DNA of 27,708 bases from Jimgerdemannia flammicorona (Eukaryota; Mucoromycota; Endogonomycetes; Endogonales; Endogonaceae), in assembly GCA_003990745.1 (NCBI GenBank), contig RBNI01000704.1, forward strand, positions 1-27,708, written 5' to 3'. The translations under genes were made by a program, and so were the position numbers. Shown in pieces: positions 1-9,172 of this stretch. A model generated the notes under the pieces. It saw only the letters and a list, made by a program, of their open reading frames with translations. It was not told where the DNA came from and did no database searches. Numbering within the stretch: the first letter of the stretch is position 1; every line of letters starts with the position of its first letter.

Positions 1-684
1 AAAAAAAAAAAAAAAAAAAAAAAAAATCATTAGATCAATCTCAATTGGCAGCTTTAATCTCTCACCCTTAACTTTATCAAACTTGCTGGCTCTTATTCTG
101 GAGACAATATCACAGATGCTTTTATTAGTTATATCTGGAAGCTTGGAATCATAACTAAGGTAAAAAAGGGAGACTTACTATTAGGTTGGCATTTTGAGAG
201 AGATCTTAAAACAAAATAGATTTTATTAGTTATTTATTTTTATATAAATTTGTCAACCAAATATTCAAGTACAGATTTTGGCCATTATGACAGACAATGC
301 TACAAACAACTCAACATTTTTCTAAGTTTTAGCAACTAGCCTCAAACAGGAAAATGTGGCCTTCAGTACAGAAAGCTGCTATATACGTATGTACAATACT
401 AGGCCCATATACTGAACCTCACTGTTCAGAACTATCTTATACACATAGACAAAATATTCAAGAGAGGAGGGGCCCTGAGTATAGTTTCCAAGCTGTGTAA
501 ACTGGTTGTATAGATCTAATCTGATGAGACAAATTTGCTGCACAGTATAGGGCAATCAATTTAGCCCTAAAAGAGCTTATATTGAACATCTGTATGTATT
601 GGAACTCAACATTTGCAATGATCCAGCATATGCTGGAGTTTGCTGTGGTATGCATCCTTTTCTTCAGTCAGCTGAAGCAACTTG
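1..684. other. No recognised gene; begins with a poly(A) run
   Basis: The window opens with a 26-base A run, which could be the tail of a retroposed sequence lying to the left or simply a homopolymer. The rest is moderately AT-rich, and the only open frame is a short one on the minus strand (458-655) with no recognisable motif. I see no gene here. Confidence 0.5.
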
Positions 685-1457
685 TTGATCCATTTACTTA
701 TATGTGAGTCAATATTGGCAGTGAGTATGACAAAGATGAAAGTAGTGAGTATGAAGAGGATATTGCGGCCATGTGTTTGGGTGAGGATATGAGTAGGATC
801 AATGGAGCATTATATGATGGTGACCAAAATCACAAGACCAAGACACCAAAGTAGTAGAGACAATAAGCAATATCTTGTCAAAGAAAATGCACATACACCT
901 GCAACATCTAAGCCAAAGATCATCAGGTATGCTTATTATTTAAGAAAAGCATTAGACAAGAGCAAGATACCACATCATCAGCCAAAACGAGACACAGGAG
1001 AACTCTTTGCCATCTGTTAACAATGGTGTTGAGTGTGAATTTGGTCCAAAGGATCTGGAAGTTTTCATACTCTTTCTTTTTCTGAAATTACAATTTGAAT
1101 TTAACATACAAAGGATCCAAAAATTTATGACGTCATTTCCAACTACGGCGTTTATAGTCCCACTGCCCATCCGTCAACTACTAAGACCCACACTTTCTTC
1201 TCTTTATTTGGAAGACCCCGAGACTGACCCTTCTGCCGAAGAGATCTGTCCTTTCCCTTGACCTGTGCCGGCGCGTCACCTTGCCTCTCTTGGCCTCCGC
1301 CGACGCATTACCTCGCCTCCCTTGACCTCTGCCGACAAGTCGACCTCTGCTAACAGGACACGTCTATCAAGAGCAAGCAAGGTCGTCCTTAATCAAGAAG
1401 GGGTCCAGAACTTTGGTATGTATCTGAGATAGCTTATTGTTTCTGAAGAAAGGGAAT

Positions 1458-1489
1458 ACACGACGCATCCGTATGCGTATGCGTCGTGT
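1458..1489. repeat. Perfect 11-bp inverted repeat, 10-nt loop
   Basis: ACACGACGCAT at 1458-1468 and its exact reverse complement at 1479-1489 enclose a 10-base loop. It lies in the segment found only in unit 1, about 145 bases upstream of a possible exon. It could be a binding site or a transposon end; no function can be assigned. Confidence 0.6.
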
Positions 1490-1606
1490 CAGTTTTTGCG
1501 CGTTTTTATGCTCACTTGATCCCTCACCAGCATTTTTCACAAATCAGCCAAGGTAAGTTTAATTTTCTTTTTGCCCATGACGGACGTTTCACTCCTTCCA
1601 ATACAG

Positions 1607-1831
1607 TGACGACTTGTCGCATCCTTCCAGTTATGTCCAGTAAAAGAATACACGAATATTTCGATCGCAAGGTCGCAGAATGGGGCATGCTCGGATTTCT
1701 GAACGAATGTGATATGGAGCCGTTCGAACTGAAGATAGCGAATATTATGGATTGCGGACAAGGCAAAAGGCACGAAAGAGCAAAGCTCTTTCTCGATAGA
1801 TATAGGAAAGTAAACATCTTTTTGTGTGAAG
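1607..1831 (+). pseudogene. Possible exon of an unrecognised gene (unit 1)
   Basis: A GTAAGT donor at 1553 and a pyrimidine-rich ATACAG acceptor ending at 1606 suggest a 54-nt intron in front of this stretch. The reading frame with ATG at 1633 encodes a plausible charged protein segment (it contains EYFDRKVAEWG and FLDRYRKVNIFL) and reaches a GTGAGG donor-like site at 1832. The frame stays open to 1989. Unit 2 keeps only the last part (about 3103-3190), with internal deletions. I do not recognise the protein. It could be a fragment of the gene once carried by the repeat unit. No downstream exon could be linked, so it is treated as a gene fragment. Confidence 0.3.
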
Positions 1832-2078
1832 GTGAGGGAAATAGTGGCGTGATGGGAACCTCCTCGCTTCCTTGCCATTCAAGACTCTTTGTCGAGCCAC
1901 AAAACTGGTGTTGGGGCACAGGTGACCTCTTCGCTTGCCTGATGTTTAAGACTCTTCGTCGACCCAGCATTGGTCCCATTGGGGCATAGGTGACCTCTTA
2001 GCTTGCCTGATGTTCAAGACTCCTTCGTCAACCTGATGGGATGGGAATCGCAGAGGGGACCAGAGGCATGTTAATTGA

Positions 2079-2292
2079 GAAACAGTACTAATGACTTTTG
2101 TACCAAGATGCTCGGCCTGATTGCCAACTTGCCAAAGATTGGGACAAGGAGCGCAAAACAGAAACAACGGGAAGCGGACCCTCAATGTATTTCCATAATT
2201 CGGAGCCTTGAAGGGGAGCCTTGAAACTATCAACCACGGAGCTTACCTGAGAGGCAGTCGTGAGACTGGTGAAAGGCACGGTGCTCAGCTTC
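2079..2292 (+). repeat. 214-bp segment in orientation 1 (inverted in unit 2)
   Basis: This segment begins GAAACAG and ends CAGCTTC, so its termini form a short imperfect inverted repeat (GAAACAG against GAAGCTG). Flanks are 'atgttaattga' on the left and 'gggggacgaggaagttacg' on the right. The same sequence is reverse-complemented in the equivalent place in unit 2, while both flanks keep their orientation. On the minus strand it holds an open frame of about 63 codons (2088-2279) with no recognised domain. Confidence 0.7.
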
Positions 2293-2476
2293 GGGGGACG
2301 AGGAAGTTACGCCAAGAGGTTAGTTTTACTTTTCAATGCCATCGTAAAACTTCTGGTGATTCTAATTAAATTGAGATTAGCTCAACAGGTCCACGAAGAC
2401 AATGTTGAAACCGAGCCCGCCCTAAGGTAACTAATATTTTCTTTGTTTTGAATATTCGCAGATTCATTTACTTATT

Positions 2477-2668
2477 ATGTGGGCCAATGTCGGCAGTGAG
2501 CGTGACGAAGACGAAGGTAGCGAGCATGAAGAGGATATCGCGGCCGTGCGTTTGGGTGAGGATGTGAGTAGGATCAATGGAACATTGTATGATGGTGATC
2601 AAGATCAAGACCAAGACGCCGATGTCGGCTTGAACGATAATATCAATGTTTCTATATTTTCTATATGA
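2477..2668 (+). pseudogene. Acidic (Asp/Glu-rich) gene fragment
   Basis: An open frame of 63 codons, rich in D and E, with GSERDEDEGSEHEEDIA early and a DGDQDQDQDAD run later. The same frame is recognisable in unit 1 (about 706-850) and in unit 3 (about 3905-3970), where the stretch continues into a charged segment before a stop. Conservation of the protein frame across three diverged copies suggests it was once coding, probably as one exon, since splice-like TTCGCAG precedes it at 2460 and 3836. I do not recognise the family. Unit 1 and unit 3 are disrupted by frameshifts or deletions. Confidence 0.35.
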
Positions 2669-3423
2669 CAGCAAAGAAAAGCATTGAGAGATCGATCAAC
2701 AAGAGTAAGGTACCCCATCATCAGCCAACGACGAGGCACAGGAGGACTTTTTGCCATCTGTTAACAATGATGTCGAGTGTGAATTTGGTCCAAGGAATTT
2801 TTCACAAACGGTATGTTGTCCTTTTATCCGAAATTACAATTTGAGTTTAACATACAAGAGATCCAATAGTCCCACTGCCCATCTATCAACTGCCAAGACC
2901 CACCTTCTCTTCCCTCTATTTGTAAGACCCCGAGACTGACCCCTCTGCCGAAGAGACCTATCCTCCGCCAACGCGTCACCTCGGTTCCCTTGACCTCCGT
3001 CGACGCATCACCTCTCCTCCCTTGACCTCCGCCGACAAGTCGACCTCTGCTGACAATCAAGAGCAAGCAAGGTCGTCGGGGAATATCTCAAGTCCCTTAC
3101 GAATATTATGGATTGCGAACAAGGCAAAGAGCGAAGCTCCTTCTCGACAGATACAAGAAAGCAAGCTTCTTTTTGTTTGAAGGTGAGGGAAATAGTGGCA
3201 TGACGGGAACCTCCTCGCTTCCTTGTCATTCAAGACTCTTTGTCGAGCCACAAAACTGGTGTTGGGGCACAGCCTCTTCGCTTGCCTGATGTTCAAGACT
3301 CTTCGTCGACCCAGCACTGGTCCCATTGGGGCATAGGTGACCTCCTCGCCTGCCTGATGTTCAAGACTCCTTCGTCAACCTGATGGGATGGGAATCACAG
3401 AGGGGACCAGAAACATGTTAATC

Positions 3424-3656
3424 GAAGCTGAGCACCGTGCCTTTCACCAGTCTCACGACTGTCTCTCAGATAAGTTCCGTGGTTGATAGTTTCAAGGCTC
3501 CATTCAAGGAGCCCCAAAAATGTCGAATTACGGAAATACATTAAGGGTCCGCTTTCCGTTGTTTCTGCTTTGCGTTCCTTGTCCCAATCTTAGGCAAGTT
3601 GGCAATCAAGCCGAGTATCCTGGTACGAAAGTGTCATAGAATATTGGTACTGTTTC
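3424..3656 (-). repeat. Inverted counterpart of the 2079-2292 segment
   Basis: The reverse complement of 2079-2292 aligns along the whole length with moderate divergence and small insertions (233 against 214 bases). It starts GAAGCTG and ends CTGTTTC, mirroring the termini of the other copy. Flanking sequence on both sides keeps the same orientation as in unit 1, so this is an internal inversion and not a rearrangement of the whole unit. Confidence 0.7.
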
Positions 3657-3837
3657 TCGGGGGACGAGGAAGTTACGCGAAGAGGTTAGTTTTACTTTTC
3701 AATGTCATCGTAAAACTTCTGGTGATTCTAATGATATTGAGTTTGGCTCAACAGGTCCACGAAGACAATGTTGACACCGGAGCCCGCCCCAAGGTAACTT
3801 CATGCACTGAATATTTTCTTTGTTTTGAAGATTCGCA

Positions 3838-4130
3838 GATTCATACTTATTATGTGGGTCAATGTTGGCAGTGAGCGGATATCGCGCCGTGCGTATGTGA
3901 GTAGGATCAATAGAACGTTGTATGATGGTGATCAAGATCAAGATCAAGACCAAGACGCCGAAGAAGCACGGACCAGAAGGGAGGTGCAAGAGACATGCAA
4001 TATCTTGTCAAAGAAAATACAGGAGCACCCGAAAAATCTAAGCCAAAGTTCATCAGGTACGCTTATTATTTAATTTTATAGCACCTTGTTATTACGTGAC
4101 AGCAAAGAAATGTTGGGCAAGCAGATCCAG
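3838..4130 (+). repeat. Truncated direct repeat unit 3
   Basis: It repeats the start of the unit ('cttattatgtgggtcaatg', then 'gagtaggatcaatagaacg' and the GATCAAGATCAAGA acidic stretch). Compared with unit 2 it lacks about 50 bases of the acidic coding stretch. It also carries a segment shared with unit 1 but not unit 2 ('caatatcttgtcaaagaaaa' to 'cttattattta', 3998-4071 against 870-943). Homology fades near 4130-4175. Confidence 0.65.
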
Positions 4131-4299
4131 ATATCGGCTTGTACGATAATATAACGAGGCACAGGAGTGTCAATGCTTCACCGTAATGTCAACTATACTA
4201 CGATAACCCAATCCTTTCCCGAATGTTTGCAGTAAAAGTTTGGTCAAGTGTATATGTATTTGGGGTAGAAAAAGACTCCCGGGAAACCGGCCCAAATAA

Positions 4300-4575
4300 A
4301 TGTTGTTATGGCATGATGTGGTGAAGGTCGGGCGGAAAGTGGCCCAAATCGATGAGGCAGAGAAGTGGATGGTGGCGAGGTATAGAGAAGGGGATGCTGT
4401 CATGCAGAGTGTGGCTGGTGTCGCGGACCACGCGGTAGAGATGGCTGGTATTGTGAGTCACGAGAAATGTAGTGTAGTGGGCTGCCACGCATGGGTTGGA
4501 GATGACTGGTTTCGTAAACTTCAGCTTGAAAATAAAACTAATACTCTAATTTCAAATCAAAACCTCATCTATTAA
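4300..4575 (+). CDS. Weak hypothetical ORF, 91 codons
   Basis: ATG-initiated at 4300 and open for 91 codons. Its first 75 codons are balanced and hydrophilic with regular alternation (it includes VVKVGRKVAQIDEAEKWMV), and the tail becomes AT-rich. No domain or signal peptide is recognised, and a same-sized overlapping minus frame exists. It could be an exon, debris, or chance. It lies in a GC-richer island between the repeat array and AT-rich DNA. Confidence 0.2.
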   Translation: MLLWHDVVKVGRKVAQIDEAEKWMVARYREGDAVMQSVAGVADHAVEMAGIVSHEKCSVVGCHAWVGDDWFRKLQLENKTNTLISNQNLIY

Positions 4576-5150
4576 CCCATTAAATAACATTTGCAGACAC
4601 CACATAAACTGCACAATAGCAGAAAAAAAAAAAATTAACTAAACTCAGAACATTAATTAAATACAAAACAAGGTAATAGTGTACAATGAGAGTAATGCAA
4701 TCATTCATATCCAACTGAGAAGAAGTATGTCACCCAGTATGACAAGAACATGAATTAATTTAATTCACATCCCAATGCCATTGCGGGAGTATTTTGTTCT
4801 ATATTACCGTAATCCGGCAAATCACCAAATAGTGAAACCATAGCGACTTGCCCCAACTAGACCAACGCCAATGAATGCCAACAAGTTGCCAGACATGCAA
4901 ATAGTCACAATAGTTCTGTACGATTAAACGGAAGAATTTCTAATGCGTAAAAGGACTCACCGCAACCTTGACCACTTGTCGTATTATCTCGCAAATATTA
5001 TTAACCAAAAAAAAAAAAAAAAAAGGGTTAGTAAAGCAAATAATACAACAGACGAGCAGAGGCATGTCATAAACAGAAGCTGAATAACGTACCAATTGCA
5101 ATATGGATTGTGCGCCAGCCAACTCAGTAAACCCAACTGGCTTTACCTGC
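4576..5150. other. AT-rich spacer, nothing recognised
   Basis: Low-GC sequence with short A homopolymers (around 4621 and 5008). No open frame with coding character and no recognisable repeat or RNA gene. Confidence 0.5.
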
Positions 5151-5317
5151 TACCAAGCACGCGTTAAGGCAGAGCTAACAGACCCGGCCAGGGTTCTGCG
5201 GTAACAGCCATGACGGAAAGGCATCGCACGTTGAGGTAGGCGCCTGACCACATGATTTACCAGTGGTGCCAACTTCTTTGAACGTTGTTGAAACATCCAG
5301 TGGCAAGATCGTTCGAA

Positions 5318-5640
5318 TGTCGCAAAGAGAGCCATGGGATTTTCTGCAGAGAACCATGGGATGTTCCGCAGATAGAGCCATGGGATATCCGCAGAGAGAG
5401 CCATGGGCGTTTTATACTCCGCAGAGAGAGCCGGATTGTCTGCAGAGAACCATGGGATTTTCCGCAGAGGGAGCCGCAGAGAGAGCCATGGGCGCATTAT
5501 ACTCCACAGAGAGAGCCGGATTATCTGCAAAGAACCATGGGATGTTCCACAGATAGAGCCATGGGATATTCGCAAAGAGAGCCATGGGCGTATTATACTC
5601 CGCAGAGAGAGCCATGGGATATTCTGCATATTTCGAAGGC
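5318..5640. repeat. Minisatellite of ~22-bp GCAGAGAGAGCCATGGGAT units
   Basis: Two related short units alternate, one reading GCAGAGAGAGCCATGGGAT and one TGCAGAGAACCATGGGAT, separated by TTC or TATTC spacers. A higher-order block of about 100 bp carries the ATTATACTCC and GAGCCGGATT variants and is repeated. Because the repeat contains few stops, open frames appear on both strands (225 codons on minus, 85-122 on plus). Those are not taken as genes. It ends about 315 bases before the first supported exon of the gene at 5956. Confidence 0.85.
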
Positions 5641-5699
5641 TTGCAGAAGGTAGTGGGTGAGAGAAGTAAAAAATTCGATAAACACGTAATTTTCGATTT

Positions 5700-5762
5700 T
5701 GTTTGTGTGTGACGACACGCGTATCTTTGTGTGTGACGACACGCGTATCTTTGTGTGTGACA
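5700..5762. repeat. Three tandem 24-bp repeats
   Basis: The 24-bp unit beginning tttgtgtgtgacgacacgcg occurs twice perfectly and a third time truncated. In the plus frame it gives a repeated FVCDDTRI motif, leading without a stop into a plausible coding stretch (about 5770-5880). That stretch may be a shifted upstream exon of the 5956-8673 gene. Confidence 0.85.
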
Positions 5763-5955
5763 CGTATATTTGTGGGGGGTATAAGAAGCAGAAGCTGTCC
5801 AGATACAACCATTTGTTCAAGGATCACAAGGACTATATCGACAAGCTATCCACCGCCGTTTCCGAACCCGTGCACCGTGCTGGGTCTGTCCAAACCAAAC
5901 CATGCCCAAAGAAAAGTCACGGCGGCTACCCAAAAACTGTGCACGACTCAGTTTT

Positions 5956-6789
5956 ATGCTCGATAATATAAACACAGTCTCCTTTCAAACCTTTTACGAA
6001 AAATTTCGCGGATCGTTGAAGGACAAAGCTCAAGCAAACCGGTTATACAAATCAACCTTGCGAAGTGTCCGAAGCCGTTTACCAGATTCTGGCATCGTGG
6101 ATAAGAAGTTGGCCGAATTTGAAGTAAGAGTTGACAAGGTCGAACTTGAATTGTTTTAGTATGATCCGTTTGCTTATTCAATCATGAACATAAAGGACTG
6201 GATCAAGACACAAGAAACTATAGATTTCTGGAATCCCGGGGCCTTGATGCCTCCTTACACCACTGGAGAGAAAGCTTGGTCTTTGCAACTGGTAACAATA
6301 CCTCTACTCTACCACATGGAAAGTGAGAGTTGGGCGGATGGGCTTGATAGATATATCAATTATATATTTTTTATTTACACTTTTATAGACACCCTCAGAT
6401 GTTTCAAAAAATCCCCGCCCAACAAAGCACCAAAAGACCGAAGACTTCTGCGACCTTCACCAAGGAGTCACTGACAACTCCACCATCTCCAATGCTAGTA
6501 CTCTGATTTCCAGTGCCAGTGCCTCAGCTTCAGTCTCCACCATCGATACCTTCACCCCCAGCACCTCTGCCTCGGTCTCTGCCATCAACGCCTTTGCTCC
6601 CAGTACCTTAGCCTTGGCCTCCACCATCGATGCTTTTACTTCGAGCACCTCGGCTTCAGTCTCTACTATCGACGCCTTCACATCCAGCACCTCAGCCTCG
6701 GCCTCTGCCATCGACGTCTTCGCTCCTAGCACCTCGGCCTCAGCAAAAGAGTATTACAGTTTATGTGTGGTAAGAGGCAATTGAGTTTT

Positions 6790-6822
<33 letters not shown>

Positions 6823-8673
6823 ATTGGTGGTATACTCAGTTTCACTATTTTTTTGATTAGGAAGTGAATAATAATGATGCAATGAGTAATGCCACCAATC
6901 TTATGGAGGATAAACTCAGTGGCGAAATTGATGATGATGAGCTTGTCATGACAGTCTCCAGCAACACGTTTTTTAATGCCTTTGTCAGTGCCATTGAATC
7001 AGTGCGGAAATTGCCTTTTGGAGACCGTAGGTTAGTATGTTGCTATAACTGCATATAACAACTGTATAAATATTTTATAAATCATTAATGTCATTAATTG
7101 TACACTTATCTGCTCCTTAAAAAGCATGATGTACTACCGCGTTCTTGATCTTCGCTCCTTACCGTTGGTAGCAGACAAGTATGATTATCGGGCAGTTAAT
7201 TTTTTGAGTAAGCATGCTATGAAGATAGTGAAACAACGGGCAGACTTCGCGGTGAGCGATTTCTTTAAGCCATTGAAGTCCGTTGGCATATTGCTTAATA
7301 TTTTACAGAAGGTAATGTGACATTCCACTTATTCTTTGTATAATCATAATTTTAAAGCATTTTCTCATCTTTGTATTGCATTTTTATCAGCTTGATACTA
7401 CTTATCTTATCAATCTCTGCAAGCGAATGCGTGTTGATGGTTCAACTGGCTTACTTCGTCAACTGGCGCAGAATCTTGCTGCAAAAACTATTGTATGGCG
7501 TCCAGTCTTAGTAACCTTAGAAAAGCTATTCAAAGAGGAGTTGACGATTACAGGACCTGAAGAGGACAGGGAGACTGTAGGCGATAATGTAGAAATGATT
7601 GCAGAAGATTTGAAGAGTATTAATGCAGAAGATGAAGAAGTTCAATGGGTCTTCCATGTGTTGAATGAAAGTATTCGAATTCTTCGGTCAGGATTTCTCA
7701 ACACTAGCTTGACAGAGCGCGATGTCGATATGAATTGCATTAAACATTTTCTGGATATATTGTGGGATATTATACATCTTCATTAGTGAGTGTACATTAT
7801 ATCTTTTTTTGTGGCTGCCCAAAGTTTGAAATTATCAATCACTGTTTCTAATATCATTTTATCATTTTCTGTATATAGTGGTGAAGGAGAATCAAGAGCA
7901 TCACGCAACCGACGGGTAGAGAACAATGGACAGATAGGTGACAGATTTGACTGGCTAATCTCTGTAAGTTTTGGTATCTGTTTGATTTTTACCTACTTTT
8001 TTTTACTAATGATGTATATTCTTGTTACTATAGTGTTATCCCATTTTTCCGGATGGTATTCAAGGCATTGAACTTGGGATTGCTGAGAATTCAGGACCTA
8101 ATCATACAGATGGCTCAGACAAGGCTCAAACGGATCTCGTAAAAGTCATAAAAACAGCACGCGATCAACTATTACAGATCATTCGAACAATTTATAACAT
8201 ATATGGCTCTGAGCAACTCTCGGAACCACTTGCTCGTGGAATTAAGTCTTTATTCATCATTGCAATCCATGTGGTGGGACTTGAGATTCATGCATATATC
8301 ATATACTATATTGATGGCAATCTATTCGCAGCAGCAGAAATTGGTCATGTTCGAACCCCTCATTCAATGGATTCTCTTCATGAAGCTCTAGACACATGCT
8401 GTCTAGTCCTTAGGATAAAGGTGAGAGATTATATTTATTTATATAAGCAAGTTTATATATATCTCAGTGAGTTGAATTATATTATAAATTTATATAATCT
8501 TTTTTTAGGCACTTATATTACGATCAATAAAATTAGTACAGGCTTTGTTGACTGAAGCAAAACTAACAAAACGATCAACATCTGTCACAGCAAGGCTTGA
8601 TCAAGGTCATATTGCTGAGCTTAGTACACCAACTAAGTCGGTTAAGTCAAAAACTCACTGTTTTAGTAAATGA
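5956..8673 (+). CDS. Multi-exon gene with Ser-rich repeat and PD-(D/E)XK-like C-terminal region
   Basis: I propose nine exons: 5956-6123, 6160-6291, 6389-6769, 6861-7030, 7125-7311, 7391-7785, 7879-7963, 8034-8420 and 8509-8673. All introns are GT-AG (36, 97, 91, 94, 79, 93, 70 and 88 nt), phases agree throughout, and the total is 689 codons plus TGA. The 36-nt first intron is unusually short; it is in frame, and its removal bypasses a TAG. Residues ~151-219 are five 14-residue repeats (TIDAFTSSTSASVS type). Residues ~220-470 are helical and hydrophilic. From ~478 the pattern GEGESRAS-x-NRR ... GDRFDW (D502) ... IELGIAE (E519, E524) resembles a PD-(D/E)XK-like family that I recall as expanded in Mucoromycota; this is recollection, not a search. 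No signal peptide is seen. The 5' end is uncertain: related-looking coding text at 5770-5955 is in other frames, so an upstream exon or a frameshift is possible, and ATG 6184 is an alternative start. No decay stops are seen in the exons. Confidence 0.65.
6539..6745 (+). repeat. 42-bp coding tandem repeat (five 14-residue units)
   Basis: Five in-frame 42-bp units encode a Ser/Thr/Ala-rich repeat of the type TIDAFTSSTSASVS. On the opposite strand they read as a heptad-like Glu/Ala/Val ORF (6457-6732), judged a shadow because the plus-strand exon has matching splice phases. Serine-rich linkers of this kind are often disordered. Confidence 0.8.
6792..6820. repeat. 29-base poly(T) in an intron
   Basis: A homopolymer of T inside the 6770-6860 intron of the multi-exon gene, 40 bases before its TTTGATTAG acceptor. 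It may be slippage expansion of the pyrimidine tract or the remnant of a retroposed tail. Confidence 0.8.
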
Positions 8674-8989
8674 ATTTGTTGAGTATTAAGAGTTATCAGA
8701 AATGGATATATGTAAGTAATAAAAATATTATTAGTGATAAAGTTATATTTAGTATTTAAAAGATTGATTAATGAGAGTAGAAATTAAGATAAGAGTTATT
8801 ATTTTGAAAAAAAACAAAAAACAAAAAACAAAAAACAAAAAAAAAAAAAATATACTTTATTTTAATTAATTATATGTTTGAATATTAATCTTGAGTATAA
8901 AGTATATTTATATAAAAATAAGTATAATATTATTTAATTATATATATATATATATATCTAGTATATAAGTTATATAGAGAATTTGAATT
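8674..8989. other. AT-rich 3' flank with (A6C)n and (TA)n
   Basis: Very AT-rich DNA downstream of the multi-exon gene. It contains a short AAAAAAC microsatellite (about 8809-8850) and a TA run (8939-8957). No gene is seen. Confidence 0.7.
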
Positions 8990-9155
8990 GGAGGATTTAA
9001 ATTAAGTAATTTAAATTAAGTAGTTCAGATTGAGTGATTTAGATTGAGTGGTTTAGATTGAGTAATTCAGATGGAGTAGTTTGGATAGAGTAATTCAGAT
9101 AGAGTGATTTGGATAGATTGATTCAGATTAATCTAAGTTGATTTGGATTGTTTGG
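8990..9155. repeat. Degenerate 15-bp minisatellite
   Basis: About ten degenerate 15-bp units of the type gattgagtaattcag (variants gtgatttagattga, gagtagtttggata). It abuts the left edge of LTR copy A, which is cut off there compared with copies B and C. Confidence 0.8.
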
Positions 9156-9172
9156 ATTTGAGATTTAGGTAA

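Larger units (their letters stand above)
685..2464 (+). repeat. Direct repeat unit 1 (degenerate, ~1.78 kb)
   Basis: First copy of a unit that recurs at about 2465 and, truncated, at about 3838. Shared landmarks in order are: the acidic coding stretch (about 703-830), a 'gccatctgttaacaatg' block (about 1005 and 2754), 'gtcccactgcccat' (1157 and 2869), 'gaccccgagactgacc' (1214 and 2927), the Pro/Ser-codon-rich block ending 'agcaagcaaggtcgtc' (about 1388 and 3077), and the 'gaatattatggattgcg' block (1739 and 3103). This copy holds about 330 bp (roughly 1390-1735) that unit 2 lacks. Relative to unit 2 it is shifted towards A/T: in a hand comparison of 69 bases of the acidic stretch, all 11 differences are C:G in unit 2 and T:A here. 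Whether this is an old transposon or duplicated gene debris is not clear. Confidence 0.75.
2465..3837 (+). repeat. Direct repeat unit 2 (~1.37 kb)
   Basis: Second copy of the array unit, GC-richer and less decayed than unit 1. It lacks the ~330-bp segment and hairpin of unit 1, has a deletion in the block after 3125, and carries the 3424-3656 segment in inverted orientation. The copies are diverged by many point changes and small indels, so the duplication is not recent. Confidence 0.75.

Noticed and set aside
5700..5762. CRISPR-like short repeats
   Set aside because: The 24-bp repeats are directly adjacent without spacers, and the sequence is eukaryotic.
5150..5827. Minus-strand ORF of 225 codons
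   Set aside because: Most of its length is the CCATGG minisatellite and the 24-bp repeat; open frames on both strands there reflect repeat composition. It has no domain.
6457..6732. Minus-strand Glu/Ala/Val heptad-like ORF
   Set aside because: It is the complement of the Ser-rich tandem repeat in a plus-strand exon with matching splice phases on both sides.
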